This document shows positions 26,995-36,099 of a DNA stretch of 64,000 bases, piece by piece. Numbering within the stretch: position 1 is the first letter of the stretch; every line of letters begins with the position of its first letter. Source of the DNA: Ectothiorhodospiraceae bacterium BW-2 (GTDB lineage: Bacteria; Pseudomonadota; Gammaproteobacteria; Thiohalomonadales; Thiohalomonadaceae); the NCBI GenBank assembly GCA_008375315.1, contig CP032507.1, positions 186,001 through 250,000 on the forward strand. Direction: 5' to 3'. Under the pieces are notes generated by a model. That model did not search any database. It saw only the letters and a program-made list of their open reading frames with translations, and was not told the DNA's origin. Made by a program: the position numbers and the translations under genes.

Positions 26995-27108
26995 CGGCCT
27001 TGTTCATCGTCTCGTCACCCTCATGAGGCATGATTCTCTCGCCTTTCCTCTCCGCCTCTCCCAGTGGGAAGGGGGTGGAGGGGAGCTGACGAAGAGATGA
27101 ACAAGGCC
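26995..27108. repeat. Palindromic dispersed repeat, second copy
   Basis: CGGCCTTGTTCATCGTCTCG at 26995 and the inverted form TGACGAAGAGATGAACAAGG at 27087-27108 bound a 114-base element with a further pyrimidine/purine stem inside (CCTCTCCGCCTCTCCCAGTG and GGGAAGGGGGTGGAGGGG). It resembles a small non-autonomous hairpin element, and its left cluster counterpart is at 25278-25492. Confidence 0.65.
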
Positions 27109-27437
27109 AAGAAGCGGATCCAGCGCTGCGCTTCGCTGGAGACCGTATCGCCTGTAAATTCAAAACGGTGCAGCTCACAGACCGAAATCCCACCACACTG
27201 GTCACTTATCGCTCTGCCCGACTCATCTTGTATGGCAACCTGGCTTGGTGATACAGCACTATTTATTAAAGATAGGAGCAGCTGTTGCAGTAGCGCCAGT
27301 TTTGCCGCAGCCACTTGAGGCATGTCGTTCTGTTGTTGAAGCGCCCGTTGCAAAGTTGAACAGCTTACCTCCGTCGCATAGCTCCCCTCTTCAGCATGGC
27401 GGGGGAGCTCAGTCATCAATTTTTCCAGCAACCGCAT
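27109..27437 (-). pseudogene. Uncharacterised protein, C-terminus replaced by repeat
   Basis: The frame starts M-R-L-L-E-K-L-M-T-E-L-P with AAGGAG seven bases upstream. About 109 residues are plausible coding sequence: a helical segment R-A-L-Q-Q-Q-N-D-M-P-Q-V-A-A-A-K-L-A-L-L, then a beta-like stretch V-A-I-Q-D-E-S-G-R. From 27108 onward the frame only translates the palindromic repeat and runs to 27021, so the true end seems lost. No family recognised. It follows a 69-codon frame with an internal stop on the same strand. Confidence 0.45.
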
Positions 27438-27466
27438 CTCCTTAGTTCAGTTCAAGCTACCACCGT

Positions 27467-27673
27467 TTAGAGTCGTTTTCGTTGGGTATATGCCTGAGAA
27501 GCTACCCCATCTAGGTGATTAGGGTGCCGATTATAGCCATAGTTATCCTCCAAATCATCACGCCTACTGCTTTCACGCCGCTTTAAGTCAGATCGGGTGT
27601 CGGGTGGCAGCACCTTTTTAGCGACCTTACCCGCTAGCTACCAAAAAGCCTCTGTCTGCTGTGGTGGAGTCAT
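27467..27673 (-). pseudogene. Small frame interrupted by one in-frame TAG
   Basis: Starting at the ATG at 27673 the frame runs 69 codons to a TAA at 27467, with a single TAG at codon 12 (M-T-P-P-Q-Q-T-E-A-F-W-stop-L-A-G-K-V-A). The following residues are charged and continuous (D-L-K-R-R-E-S-S-R-R-D-D-L-E-D). A CAG to TAG change would explain it. It lies 29 bases upstream of the next frame on the same strand. Function unknown; it may also be chance. Confidence 0.35.
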
Positions 27674-27761
27674 AAGAACTAACCTAAGACAAATGAGCAC
27701 GAAGGGAGACCCCGACCTCGTGATTTTGGCCGGTTTACGGATTGATTGAGCAGACATTGCG

Positions 27762-27780
27762 CACTCTTTTTTTAAGAGTG
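27762..27780. terminator. Hairpin ahead of the RNA polymerase operon
   Basis: CACTCTT-TTTTT-AAGAGTG, a 7-bp stem with a 5-T loop, 85 bases upstream of the polymerase start. It may end transcription from outside or be a regulatory structure. I see no convincing sigma-70 promoter between it and the gene; the rest of 27674-27864 is unassigned. Confidence 0.35.
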
Positions 27781-27864
27781 ATGAAGTGGTACCATCCTGT
27801 CTCAGGAACACTGAATTAAAAAGGGAAAAGCGGCGCTACGGCCCATCACCGGGAGAAATTGTCT

Positions 27865-30800
27865 ATGACTCTAAACCAACGGGACATCTCCCGACTTAGC
27901 TTCATTGTCATCACCGACACTCATGCATCCGCCAAGCGCTATTGGCTACAGGGAAATTGCCACCTGAGGGGGATTAATTTTTTTGGTGGCCATATTGAAG
28001 AGGGTGAGCGTGCCGCCGAGACAGCGCTTCGAGAGTTCATGGAAGAGATTGGTAACCGTGAGCTGGAGTCTAAGTGGCATTTAGATACAGACACCGCCCC
28101 ACAGCTCGCCACTTCTATAGATAGGTTACGGAATGAGCTGATACCGTTATGGCCAGATCGGGTTCACCGTTTTCCGTTTTACTCGCTGCGTATGGGGCGA
28201 GAACGCATCGCTGAATGCTACTTTTTTGAGCTCTGCATTGAGAGCTTTAACGATATTATTGCCCGGCTAGAGTGGTTAGCTGAACACTCTCTGCATTGCG
28301 ACAAACTCGATCGATCACTACCGGGGGCAGAGCCGCTCACTATGGAACAGCTAAACCAGCTCCGGCTAACTCAACCCTATAACCCCTTTATACGCTACTT
28401 TTTTAAGCAGCAGCTTATCCACACTTCGTCTCAGCAGCAGTGGGCAGAGCTGGCCTGCGCGATTGAGTGTCACTTACGAAACTGGTTTACCGTGTCTGAG
28501 CAGGCGCTCACTGCCGAATTTTTACTCCCTGAGCCCGGTGAAGTAGCACAGGCACTGCGTTATAACCGCACCTTAATGATGAACCTTAACCTCTATTACG
28601 GAGAGTCAGAACCGCTCTGTTTGACACTGCCCTACCCCGAAGCGGGACTGTTTATGCGCGAGAGTAGCGCCTCATCACCCGACTTTTATCACTGGCTCCC
28701 GACCCTGCGCCTTCGTCCCGGTATTTGGGCACTACAACGGTGGCAAGGTGACGGTCAAACCATTGCCCAGCGTAAAATCGTCATCTCTTTGCCACAGGGC
28801 ACGACCGTAACCCTGCCGTGGCCGCTACCTAAAAACGCTATAACCGCGACCGATCTAGCTGAAAAAAAGTTCACGCTACCACCGCAATGGGACTCTAACC
28901 TCAACCAAAACCACATTAACCACTTTAAACAGCAGCAGTGCTGGAGTCGGGAGCAGCTCATTGAGTACTTTAATCGCTTCTTACCTAAAGATAGCGAACT
29001 TAAAGAGAGTGAAGCCGTCGTCGATCCTGCTCTGATTAGCGACCATTGGCACGATGAAGATGATCTGGCACACCAATGCATTAACCACTACCCGCGTTAT
29101 ATTCTCGACCAACTCACTGACTATCTACTACAACAGAGCGACGATCAGATCACCCCGATAGATGTCGAACAGTGGCAGCGACTGATTGCACCTAAATTGC
29201 TCTATTCACTCCAATCCCGACTCCAGTTTCAACGCCTGAGCCAGAGTGAACCCCGCTTTATCTTGCCGTTTGATCCACTCAACGGTGTCGATGCCCTCTC
29301 TCGTCTGAATCAACTCACACGATACCCTTGGCCCGGCCATGTACTTGAACAACTCCCCGGGCAGTTTCGCCAAAATCACCCTAGTTTTCGCAACCTCATC
29401 TGTCCGTTTGAGACCCCCGAATCGAAACGAATCGGCCTTAATCTCTACCTAAGTGCCGGCACAAGCGTTGATGTTGAAGGCAGACTCACCCCGGCACCCG
29501 ACGGCCATAATGCCATCGGTCATGCAGCACAACTGGTACCGTTTAGCGCTCACAATGATGCACCTCGGGTGATGATGGGCGCCAAAAACATGAAACAGGC
29601 GGTGACACTCAAACAGCCTGAGCCTCCCCTGCTGACGACCGGTAACGAAGCCGAATGGATCACACGGTTAAAACCACTACATCGACTCGGCTTGATTGAT
29701 AGCGAACACGCTCTAGCCGATGGGCGCAACCTGCTGGTCGCTTATATGCCATTTGATGGCTGGAACTTTGAAGATGGCATGGTTGCTAACCAAAGTTTGC
29801 GCGAGAGTGGTGACTTCACCTGGCTCAGTGATCGCCAGACTGCCGGCCACTATATTCAACCGGGTTGGGAACCGGATTTAACCCCCAGAAAAGATTTTGA
29901 TAACGGACTACGGCAAGTGGGCAGCGAGCTCTATCCGGAAGGCAAAGAGGGTGCCATTATCGGCTGGTTTCGCCATTGTAGCAGCGGCACCACAGCCCCT
30001 CTGCGCCTCGCCCTAACGCATCCGGTCACGCTGTTAAAGTGTCACTACACGCCACCACGCCATACAGGCTGCGGCGGCTATTTGAGCTGGGAGAGCGAGC
30101 GCCGACTACCGTTGACAATCGGCGATAAACTGATGGCACGACACGGCAATAAAGGGGTGATGACCCGCTTTGTGCCCACCGAGCAGATGCCGCGCCTGCC
30201 GGATGATCCTAAGCTTCCACCATCGCTGCGGGGCAGAGCCGTTGATTTGGTACTGAACCCCAACGGGGTGATTTCCCGCATGAATCTCGGCCAATTGATT
30301 GAGACCCAACTGACACTTGCTAATGCGTTAGGAGAGACTCCGATTGTCACCGAAGTCGGTATCCAACTTACCGAAATGGAACGACAAGCAATGCAACAAC
30401 GGTTTCAACAGCATCCGGCTTTTGATGAGCATGGACGGATTCCGTTACAGCTAAGCGATGGCACCACCACCGAATTGGGCGTTGTGGTCGGCTGGCAATT
30501 TTTTATGCGCCTGAAGCAGTCACCGCTGCTCAAAAGCCATGTTCGCGGTCAGCCCAAACTAAACGACTCCCACTACGATACCACTACCGGTCAACCCTAT
30601 GGTGGCAAACGCCACGGTGGCGGCCAGCGCATCGGTGAAATGGAGATTTGGGCACTGGCGGCCCATCAGGCCGACCACCTGCTTCAGGCGATATTGACCG
30701 ATAAAAGCGATCCCACTCAACAGAGCTGGCAAGCGATTTGTGATCACCTTGCCGCACTACCTAACTGGCCGGAGCCTAAAACAGCGAAACAGCGGCAGGC

Positions 30801-33699
30801 GCTGCAACCATCGCTTATCCCCGGTTTTTTGCTTGAGCTGGCACATAACACCTTACACTATCGTCCGAAAAGCGCCACAGATTGGCAAACCACCCCAAAA
30901 ATCATCAACGCAGCTACCCTTGAGTTGAACAAAAAGGGCTCATTTAGCGGCTCCTTTCGCTGTAGCAGATCCGGTTGTGACTATCATCTAGCTCTCACTC
31001 AGGGGATTAGTGTCACCGAACGCGGCAAACTGCAACTGACACTTGAGGGGTGGTTGCAGCACCATGCTACGCATTGGCACCAACTAGAGCTGCATGAGCT
31101 CGATGCCTGTTTAAACCGCGTTGGAGATAACCCATTCGCCGAACAAGCGGTCACGCTCTATGCCGAGGATAAAGCGTTCACTCTGGAACTGACCCGTAAA
31201 CCGGGTAAATCGCCCAATCAATTCACCCTCAATGGCACTGTGTCATACAACGATGAGAGTGTCGGACTGAAACTTAACTGGCAAAGGGGTCAAGGCAAAA
31301 ACAGCCCTACCTTCAGCACAACCGATATTAAGCGTGCCGAAATCCGCTGCCCACGCCGACTGCACGGTTCCGCAACGCCCGATATAAGCGCCCAAACCGA
31401 CCATCAAACAACCTTAAATCCGGTCAGTGGCGGTCTCTACGACCCCGCTATTTTTGGCGAAAGCGGCACACAAGTGGGTCTCATTGAACTAACCCCAAAA
31501 ATCGTGGTTCCGGTACTGCCACCACGCTACCGCATGAGCTCACAGCAACAGCGGCAACTGCAACAAAAAGTCGAACAACTCGGCTATCTACCTCGCCCCG
31601 AAGGGCTCGATAGTGCCTATCTACAACTACTTAAAGCAAAAAACGATGCTGATAAACTCATCCCCTCCTCACTGTGGGACGAATGTGTCACGACTGCTCT
31701 CCAAGGGTTAAGCGACCCGACAAGCGCCACACTACTTATCGCCGCAGCACAACCCCACACACTTGAATCGGGCTATATCGAAAAACCGGTATTATCAGCA
31801 ACCCTCACAGCCGATCTCTATTGGGGGCTCAAAACGCTGCGCGATGGTCGTAAAGGTTCCAAACCGGTTAAAGGGCTATTAGAGCGCTTAAAAGGCAAAT
31901 TTGGCCTGTTACGCCGCCACGGTTTAGGGCGGCGGGTCGATCTCTCTGGCCGATTTGTGATTGTGCCCGACCCGACGATGGCGTGGGATGAGTGTGGCGT
32001 GTCGCCCAACGCACTGGCGGTACTACTAGGTAAACAGATTGCACAGTGGTTTGTTCTGCCACTACAACCCGATCTGCCCGATAAGGTTAAATCGGCGCAG
32101 CATTGGCAAAAAATGGGAGCCCGTAGCCACCTGCCACGCGATATTCACCCCGATGAAATCACCATCATTGCCAGCTATCTTGAAGCCCATCCTGATCTCC
32201 ATCTGCTGCTGAATCGTGCCCCTTCACTACACCGCTATAGCATGATGGCATTTCGACCTAAATGTTTGCCGATAGACGATGGTGCCGTTTTGCGCATCCA
32301 CCCGCTGGTCTGTAGCGGTTTTGGTGCCGACTTTGATGGCGATGAGATGAGTCTGCATCTGCCACTAACTGAAGCCGAACAACAGCAGGCAAAACATCTA
32401 CTCTCACCACTCGCGCCCCATAACCTGCTCTCGGTAGCGGATGGTCAACCGCTGGCCGGATTCAGTCAGGACTTTGTGTTGGGTTTCTATCTGGCGGGTG
32501 AGAAGAGATCAAGTCGGCAGGCGATAAAAACGCTACTGCCAGAGCCCTGCTGCCAAGAACTTCTAGCTGCAACCCATTGGGATAAAAAAGTGGGCGCAAA
32601 GCTCATCAACCATCTCTGCAAAACACATCAAACCGAAGCCGGCCAGGTTATTCCCGCACTAATGCGCAACTGCATGGAGCTTGCAACGCGCTATGGGGTC
32701 TCGTTCGGCTATCTGGAGCTATCTCAACTCGCTCAAAACCTACCGCCTTTTGATTTCAGTATCGACTACCTTAAATGGGCACAACCACCTGAACCAGAGC
32801 AGGAGCCAAAGCCGATAGAGTCGGCCGAACCTAATAGCGCACTGAATCGCAGAGTCAATGACGCGGTTCGCCAGCTTGCAACCCAATGGCAAACCGATTC
32901 CGCGCTCGGTTTTGCTCTGCTTGCCCACAGTGGCGCTCGGGGGGGTGCGGAACAGACCCGTCAGGTTCTGATAGCGCGCGGCGAGTTAGATGGCGGCATC
33001 ATCGGTTTTGATCGCCATGCCGCCCGATTTGAACACGCCAGCACACTGGTCAGCGGAGTCGATGCAGATGAGCAGTTTTGGGGTGCGTTCAATGGCCGCT
33101 CCTCGATGATTGATAAAAAGCTCGGCACCCCACAGGCCGGTTACCTTACCCGTCAACTGGTTTTGGCAGCTTGGGGTTGGACCGTGGTCGATGAGGATTG
33201 TGGTCAGGTTTCAGAGCGATCACTATTAACCTGCCAACTGCATAGCCAACAACAGCGCCGCGCTATCTGCCGCCACTGCTATGGCGAACCGCTTAACGGC
33301 TCGCCGCCGCACTACCCCTATCCGGCAGGACTCATCGCCGCCCAATCGTTTGGCGAACGCGGCACGCAGCTGTCGATGCAGAGCTTTCATACCGGTAAAA
33401 AGGCGATCTCTCTGGCAGGGGTACAGCAGATTATTCTCAGAGCCCGTCAAGGTGAGCTTAAGCCCGACGATTTTGTAACCGAACTTAGCGACATCAGCGC
33501 CTATCAAAAACTCGATCGACGCCATCTTCAGCTTATCGCTCTGGCACTGGGGTGGCAGAGTCAATACCTGAGACTCGATCAGTTACTGGTCGGCTACCCG
33601 CAGCAGTTTGCCAATGTTGAGACCGATCTTAGTCAGCCATTAGCTGAATCCCCACTACTCCAACTACTGACCGCACACTGGGAGAGAGACCGTGGCTAA
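27865..33699 (+). CDS. Single-chain RNA polymerase (beta plus beta-prime) with N-terminal NUDIX domain
   Basis: A 1,944-residue protein. The ATG at 27865 is chosen over a TTG two codons earlier because GGGAG lies 10 bases upstream. Residues 41-63 form a complete NUDIX box (G-x5-E-x7-R-E-x2-E-E-x-G). Beta-subunit motifs follow: P-F-E-T-P-E-S-K-R-I-G-L-N (514-526), N-L-L-V-A-Y-M-P-F-D-G-W-N-F-E-D-G (622-638), R-H-G-N-K-G (759-764) and G-G-Q-R-I-G-E-M-E (919-927). Beta-prime motifs follow in the same chain: G-L-G-R-R-V-D-L-S-G-R (1353-1363), N-R-A-P-S-L-H-R, the catalytic A-D-F-D-G-D (1488-1493), a CRHC zinc site, and bridge/trigger region T-Q-L-S-M-Q-S-F-H (1834-1842). Housekeeping beta plus beta-prime is about 2,750 residues, so this is a minimal, third-lineage enzyme. 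No alpha, omega or sigma gene is near. It is translationally coupled to the next gene. Confidence 0.92.
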   Translation: MTLNQRDISRLSFIVITDTHASAKRYWLQGNCHLRGINFFGGHIEEGERAAETALREFMEEIGNRELESKWHLDTDTAPQLATSIDRLRNELIPLWPDRVHRFPFYSLRMGRERIAECYFFELCIESFNDIIARLEWLAEHSLHCDKLDRSLPGAEPLTMEQLNQLRLTQPYNPFIRYFFKQQLIHTSSQQQWAELACAIECHLRNWFTVSEQALTAEFLLPEPGEVAQALRYNRTLMMNLNLYYGESEPLCLTLPYPEAGLFMRESSASSPDFYHWLPTLRLRPGIWALQRWQGDGQTIAQRKIVISLPQGTTVTLPWPLPKNAITATDLAEKKFTLPPQWDSNLNQNHINHFKQQQCWSREQLIEYFNRFLPKDSELKESEAVVDPALISDHWHDEDDLAHQCINHYPRYILDQLTDYLLQQSDDQITPIDVEQWQRLIAPKLLYSLQSRLQFQRLSQSEPRFILPFDPLNGVDALSRLNQLTRYPWPGHVLEQLPGQFRQNHPSFRNLICPFETPESKRIGLNLYLSAGTSVDVEGRLTPAPDGHNAIGHAAQLVPFSAHNDAPRVMMGAKNMKQAVTLKQPEPPLLTTGNEAEWITRLKPLHRLGLIDSEHALADGRNLLVAYMPFDGWNFEDGMVANQSLRESGDFTWLSDRQTAGHYIQPGWEPDLTPRKDFDNGLRQVGSELYPEGKEGAIIGWFRHCSSGTTAPLRLALTHPVTLLKCHYTPPRHTGCGGYLSWESERRLPLTIGDKLMARHGNKGVMTRFVPTEQMPRLPDDPKLPPSLRGRAVDLVLNPNGVISRMNLGQLIETQLTLANALGETPIVTEVGIQLTEMERQAMQQRFQQHPAFDEHGRIPLQLSDGTTTELGVVVGWQFFMRLKQSPLLKSHVRGQPKLNDSHYDTTTGQPYGGKRHGGGQRIGEMEIWALAAHQADHLLQAILTDKSDPTQQSWQAICDHLAALPNWPEPKTAKQRQALQPSLIPGFLLELAHNTLHYRPKSATDWQTTPKIINAATLELNKKGSFSGSFRCSRSGCDYHLALTQGISVTERGKLQLTLEGWLQHHATHWHQLELHELDACLNRVGDNPFAEQAVTLYAEDKAFTLELTRKPGKSPNQFTLNGTVSYNDESVGLKLNWQRGQGKNSPTFSTTDIKRAEIRCPRRLHGSATPDISAQTDHQTTLNPVSGGLYDPAIFGESGTQVGLIELTPKIVVPVLPPRYRMSSQQQRQLQQKVEQLGYLPRPEGLDSAYLQLLKAKNDADKLIPSSLWDECVTTALQGLSDPTSATLLIAAAQPHTLESGYIEKPVLSATLTADLYWGLKTLRDGRKGSKPVKGLLERLKGKFGLLRRHGLGRRVDLSGRFVIVPDPTMAWDECGVSPNALAVLLGKQIAQWFVLPLQPDLPDKVKSAQHWQKMGARSHLPRDIHPDEITIIASYLEAHPDLHLLLNRAPSLHRYSMMAFRPKCLPIDDGAVLRIHPLVCSGFGADFDGDEMSLHLPLTEAEQQQAKHLLSPLAPHNLLSVADGQPLAGFSQDFVLGFYLAGEKRSSRQAIKTLLPEPCCQELLAATHWDKKVGAKLINHLCKTHQTEAGQVIPALMRNCMELATRYGVSFGYLELSQLAQNLPPFDFSIDYLKWAQPPEPEQEPKPIESAEPNSALNRRVNDAVRQLATQWQTDSALGFALLAHSGARGGAEQTRQVLIARGELDGGIIGFDRHAARFEHASTLVSGVDADEQFWGAFNGRSSMIDKKLGTPQAGYLTRQLVLAAWGWTVVDEDCGQVSERSLLTCQLHSQQQRRAICRHCYGEPLNGSPPHYPYPAGLIAAQSFGERGTQLSMQSFHTGKKAISLAGVQQIILRARQGELKPDDFVTELSDISAYQKLDRRHLQLIALALGWQSQYLRLDQLLVGYPQQFANVETDLSQPLAESPLLQLLTAHWERDRG

Positions 33700-34642
33700 C
33701 CAATATAGCCGGGATAAAACCCAAAGCCAAAAACGCTACACCACTCAGGAACAACGCCAATATCTGGACAATAAACGAGCCGCAACCCAAGGCCAACACG
33801 CCAGCCAGGCACGCGATCAGCTCAGTCAGGCGGCCGAACTGCGGCAAGAGTCGTGGCAAGATGAACTGCCATATGCCGAACTGCCCGATAGCGATCTCTT
33901 ATTAGATATAGAGTATGACCCTGATGAAACGCGACCTGAAGAGCCGGCAGATAGCGATAAACCTAATCGAGCCGTGGACGCCTTCTCCCCGCCTTCGTCC
34001 CATATTAACGCTATGGTCATTGAGCCAGAGCAGAGTTACTGGTTGGAGGTAGTTGAATACAATGGCACCATGCAGTGCCGCTTTCGTCAACCTGACTGGT
34101 TAAGTAACCCAACGCCCCAAGGGACAGCCCGACGCACCGTTGAGCGTATCTTAACGACGACGGCCTCCTGGCTGGAGCAGCATGGACAAGACTATCTACG
34201 CGAACCGACTGCGGAACACTATGCCCGGTTACAAGGAGCGTATCATAAAGAGATAAAAACCGAATCGATTGTCACTAAAGAGGGGCTCATCACTAAGTTA
34301 GACCTATTACCCGACAAAACGGAACCGAAAAAGTCTGATCTTAAAAATCTCAACACCGATTTAACCCGGATTTTCAATCATAGCTACCTCATCTGGCCAC
34401 AGCAGATGGCACTTCCTCTGACGATTTGGCTTGAAAGTGCTGACTATAGCCATGCCTGGATCGCAGAAGTGCTTAATGCCTATGGTACCTTTAAGAAGAG
34501 ATCATTTGACTGGTTTCAAATTGCGACAGAAAAACAGGGGATTCGCTACGCTGTATTGACCGATCTATTAAAAAATATCGGTAACGGTGTTAATCTGGCG
34601 TCAATCACAACCTACTTACAAAAATTGAGCGAACCGGAGTAA
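33692..34642 (+). CDS. Uncharacterised partner of the NUDIX-RNA polymerase
   Basis: A 316-residue protein starting with GTG inside the end of the polymerase gene (8-base overlap), so it is made together with it. Residues 1-60 are Gln/Arg-rich and helical, 60-110 are acidic and probably disordered (D-E-T-R-P-E-E-P-A-D-S-D). From about 115 there is a folded domain: a short beta part (S-Y-W-L-E-V-V-E-Y-N), then helices A-R-R-T-V-E-R-I-L-T-T-T-A-S-W-L-E-Q-H-G. This last segment loosely recalls the core-binding helices of sigma-54, which would suit the AAA+ neighbour; that likeness is weak and unproven. A role as a specificity or assembly factor of the polymerase is my inference. No known family recognised. 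Confidence 0.7.
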   Translation: MANQYSRDKTQSQKRYTTQEQRQYLDNKRAATQGQHASQARDQLSQAAELRQESWQDELPYAELPDSDLLLDIEYDPDETRPEEPADSDKPNRAVDAFSPPSSHINAMVIEPEQSYWLEVVEYNGTMQCRFRQPDWLSNPTPQGTARRTVERILTTTASWLEQHGQDYLREPTAEHYARLQGAYHKEIKTESIVTKEGLITKLDLLPDKTEPKKSDLKNLNTDLTRIFNHSYLIWPQQMALPLTIWLESADYSHAWIAEVLNAYGTFKKRSFDWFQIATEKQGIRYAVLTDLLKNIGNGVNLASITTYLQKLSEPE

Positions 34643-34645
34643 ACC

Positions 34646-36070
34646 ATGGCAAAAGAAGCGCTTCGTATCTTTGGGGAGTGGGATGACCACTCACTACAGG
34701 ATGCAGCAACTGAGTTATCCACCCAGGAGGGTATTGGTTTTATCGCTATTCCTGCCGGGGATGAGCTCTCCGAATGGTTAAAACAGAAAAAAGACGACAC
34801 CTGCCAACGCTGGGCTATCCTCTACGCCACTGGCGACAAACCCGATAGCACGCAACTGCTACAAAACCGCTCCACTGCGATTGAGCAGAGCGCCCTGTTT
34901 CGCCATCTGCAGCTCCCTATCGCTGAACCGAATGAGGGGTGGGTAGTCTGGTTAAAGCGGCAACTTAATGATTGGCTGTTTCCCGATGCGTGGTCGAGTG
35001 AAACGGCTGATCTGCAACAGGTCGGCTCATTAGTGGCGATTGATCCGAAAGATGCCACCACCCACTTCATGGTCGGCAATTCCACCCAACTCACACAACT
35101 ACTGGATCAGCTCGATACCATTAAACGCCGGTTTCGGCTACAGATTGGCGGAGCTGTCGGAGAGCGGCGCAAAAAAGTCCATGAAGCATTGAAATATCTG
35201 CTCGATAAAAATTGTAAGACAGAAGAGTCCAAACTCTATGCTGAAATAGCAAAAGCACTCAATAGCGAAAGCAAAGCCACAATTAACCGCACTTTTGCCC
35301 AAGTCCAACCGGAAGGGCTGCCCAAAGTGCTGGTCATGGGGCCATCGGGCGCAGGCAAATCCTTCGTTACCCACTATCTGCGCCGCCGCACTTCGGCCAA
35401 ACCCAGAGAATCACTTTATCGCCCCTACAGTCGGGTGGTGATTCCCGACTATCTCGGGGCTGAAGAGCGGCTGGAGTATGATCTGTTTGGCTACCGCAGT
35501 GGCAGTTATACCGGTGGACGCGATGAGGGCGATATGGGACTGCTGCTAAACCATATTGGTGGGGTGATCTTTATGGACGAAATTGGCGAGGCCTCCCCTG
35601 CCCTGCAAGCGAAGCTATTAGCGTTTATGGACGATTATCAGGTCAAGCCACGCGGCTGGTATGGCGAGGGGATATTCTGTCCGGTACTGTTAGTCGCCGC
35701 CACCAATAAGCCGATTGATGAGTGGGCCATTAACGATGAAAGCACAGAGGTTAACGATAAACCCCGTTTTCGTCACGATCTATTTCAGCGCTTTGATACC
35801 GTTATTCGTCTGCCGGGATTAAATGACAGGCGCGATGATCTACCGCCAATTATTGATGCACTGCTACAACTCGACTCGGTCAACCCTAACCAAGCGGTTA
35901 ACGCTATCACCACAGGTGCTGTGAGCTACCTGCAACAGGTTGACTACCAGCAGGGCAACTTTCGTCAACTACGCCGCCTGCTGATGCAGGGGTGTCAACG
36001 AGCCATTCAACGACAACAGGCCGTTATCCTTAAACAGGACATCGAGCATAGTTCCCCATCAAAGGCGTAA
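34646..36070 (+). CDS. Enhancer-binding-protein-like AAA+ ATPase
   Basis: A 474-residue protein starting 3 bases after the preceding stop. The C-terminal two thirds is an AAA+ module of the sigma-54-activator group: Walker A G-P-S-G-A-G-K-S (232-239), L-F-G-Y-R-S-G-S-Y-T-G-G (GSYTGG at 286-291, in place of GAFTGA), Walker B M-D-E-I-G-E (310-315) and R-F-R-H-D-L-F-Q-R-F with arginine-finger positions near 370-380. No C-terminal Fis-type DNA-binding domain is present. The N-terminal 200 residues are unknown and may be a sensor. In sigma-54 activators the GAFTGA loop contacts the sigma factor; the altered loop suggests a different partner, perhaps the 316-residue protein or the polymerase itself. 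Confidence 0.82.
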   Translation: MAKEALRIFGEWDDHSLQDAATELSTQEGIGFIAIPAGDELSEWLKQKKDDTCQRWAILYATGDKPDSTQLLQNRSTAIEQSALFRHLQLPIAEPNEGWVVWLKRQLNDWLFPDAWSSETADLQQVGSLVAIDPKDATTHFMVGNSTQLTQLLDQLDTIKRRFRLQIGGAVGERRKKVHEALKYLLDKNCKTEESKLYAEIAKALNSESKATINRTFAQVQPEGLPKVLVMGPSGAGKSFVTHYLRRRTSAKPRESLYRPYSRVVIPDYLGAEERLEYDLFGYRSGSYTGGRDEGDMGLLLNHIGGVIFMDEIGEASPALQAKLLAFMDDYQVKPRGWYGEGIFCPVLLVAATNKPIDEWAINDESTEVNDKPRFRHDLFQRFDTVIRLPGLNDRRDDLPPIIDALLQLDSVNPNQAVNAITTGAVSYLQQVDYQQGNFRQLRRLLMQGCQRAIQRQQAVILKQDIEHSSPSKA

Positions 36071-36099
36071 AAAAGCAGTGGAACCTGTGTCGCAAAAGA

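Noticed and set aside
27865-33699. Possibility that the polymerase is the host's housekeeping rpoB-rpoC fusion
   Set aside because: It is about 800 residues shorter than beta plus beta-prime, has a NUDIX domain, has deviating active-site residues, and lacks the usual neighbours rplL, rpsL or rpsG.
33692-34642. Naming the 316-residue protein as a sigma-54 factor
   Set aside because: Only one helix resembles it; no RpoN box or HTH could be read, so it is left as unknown.
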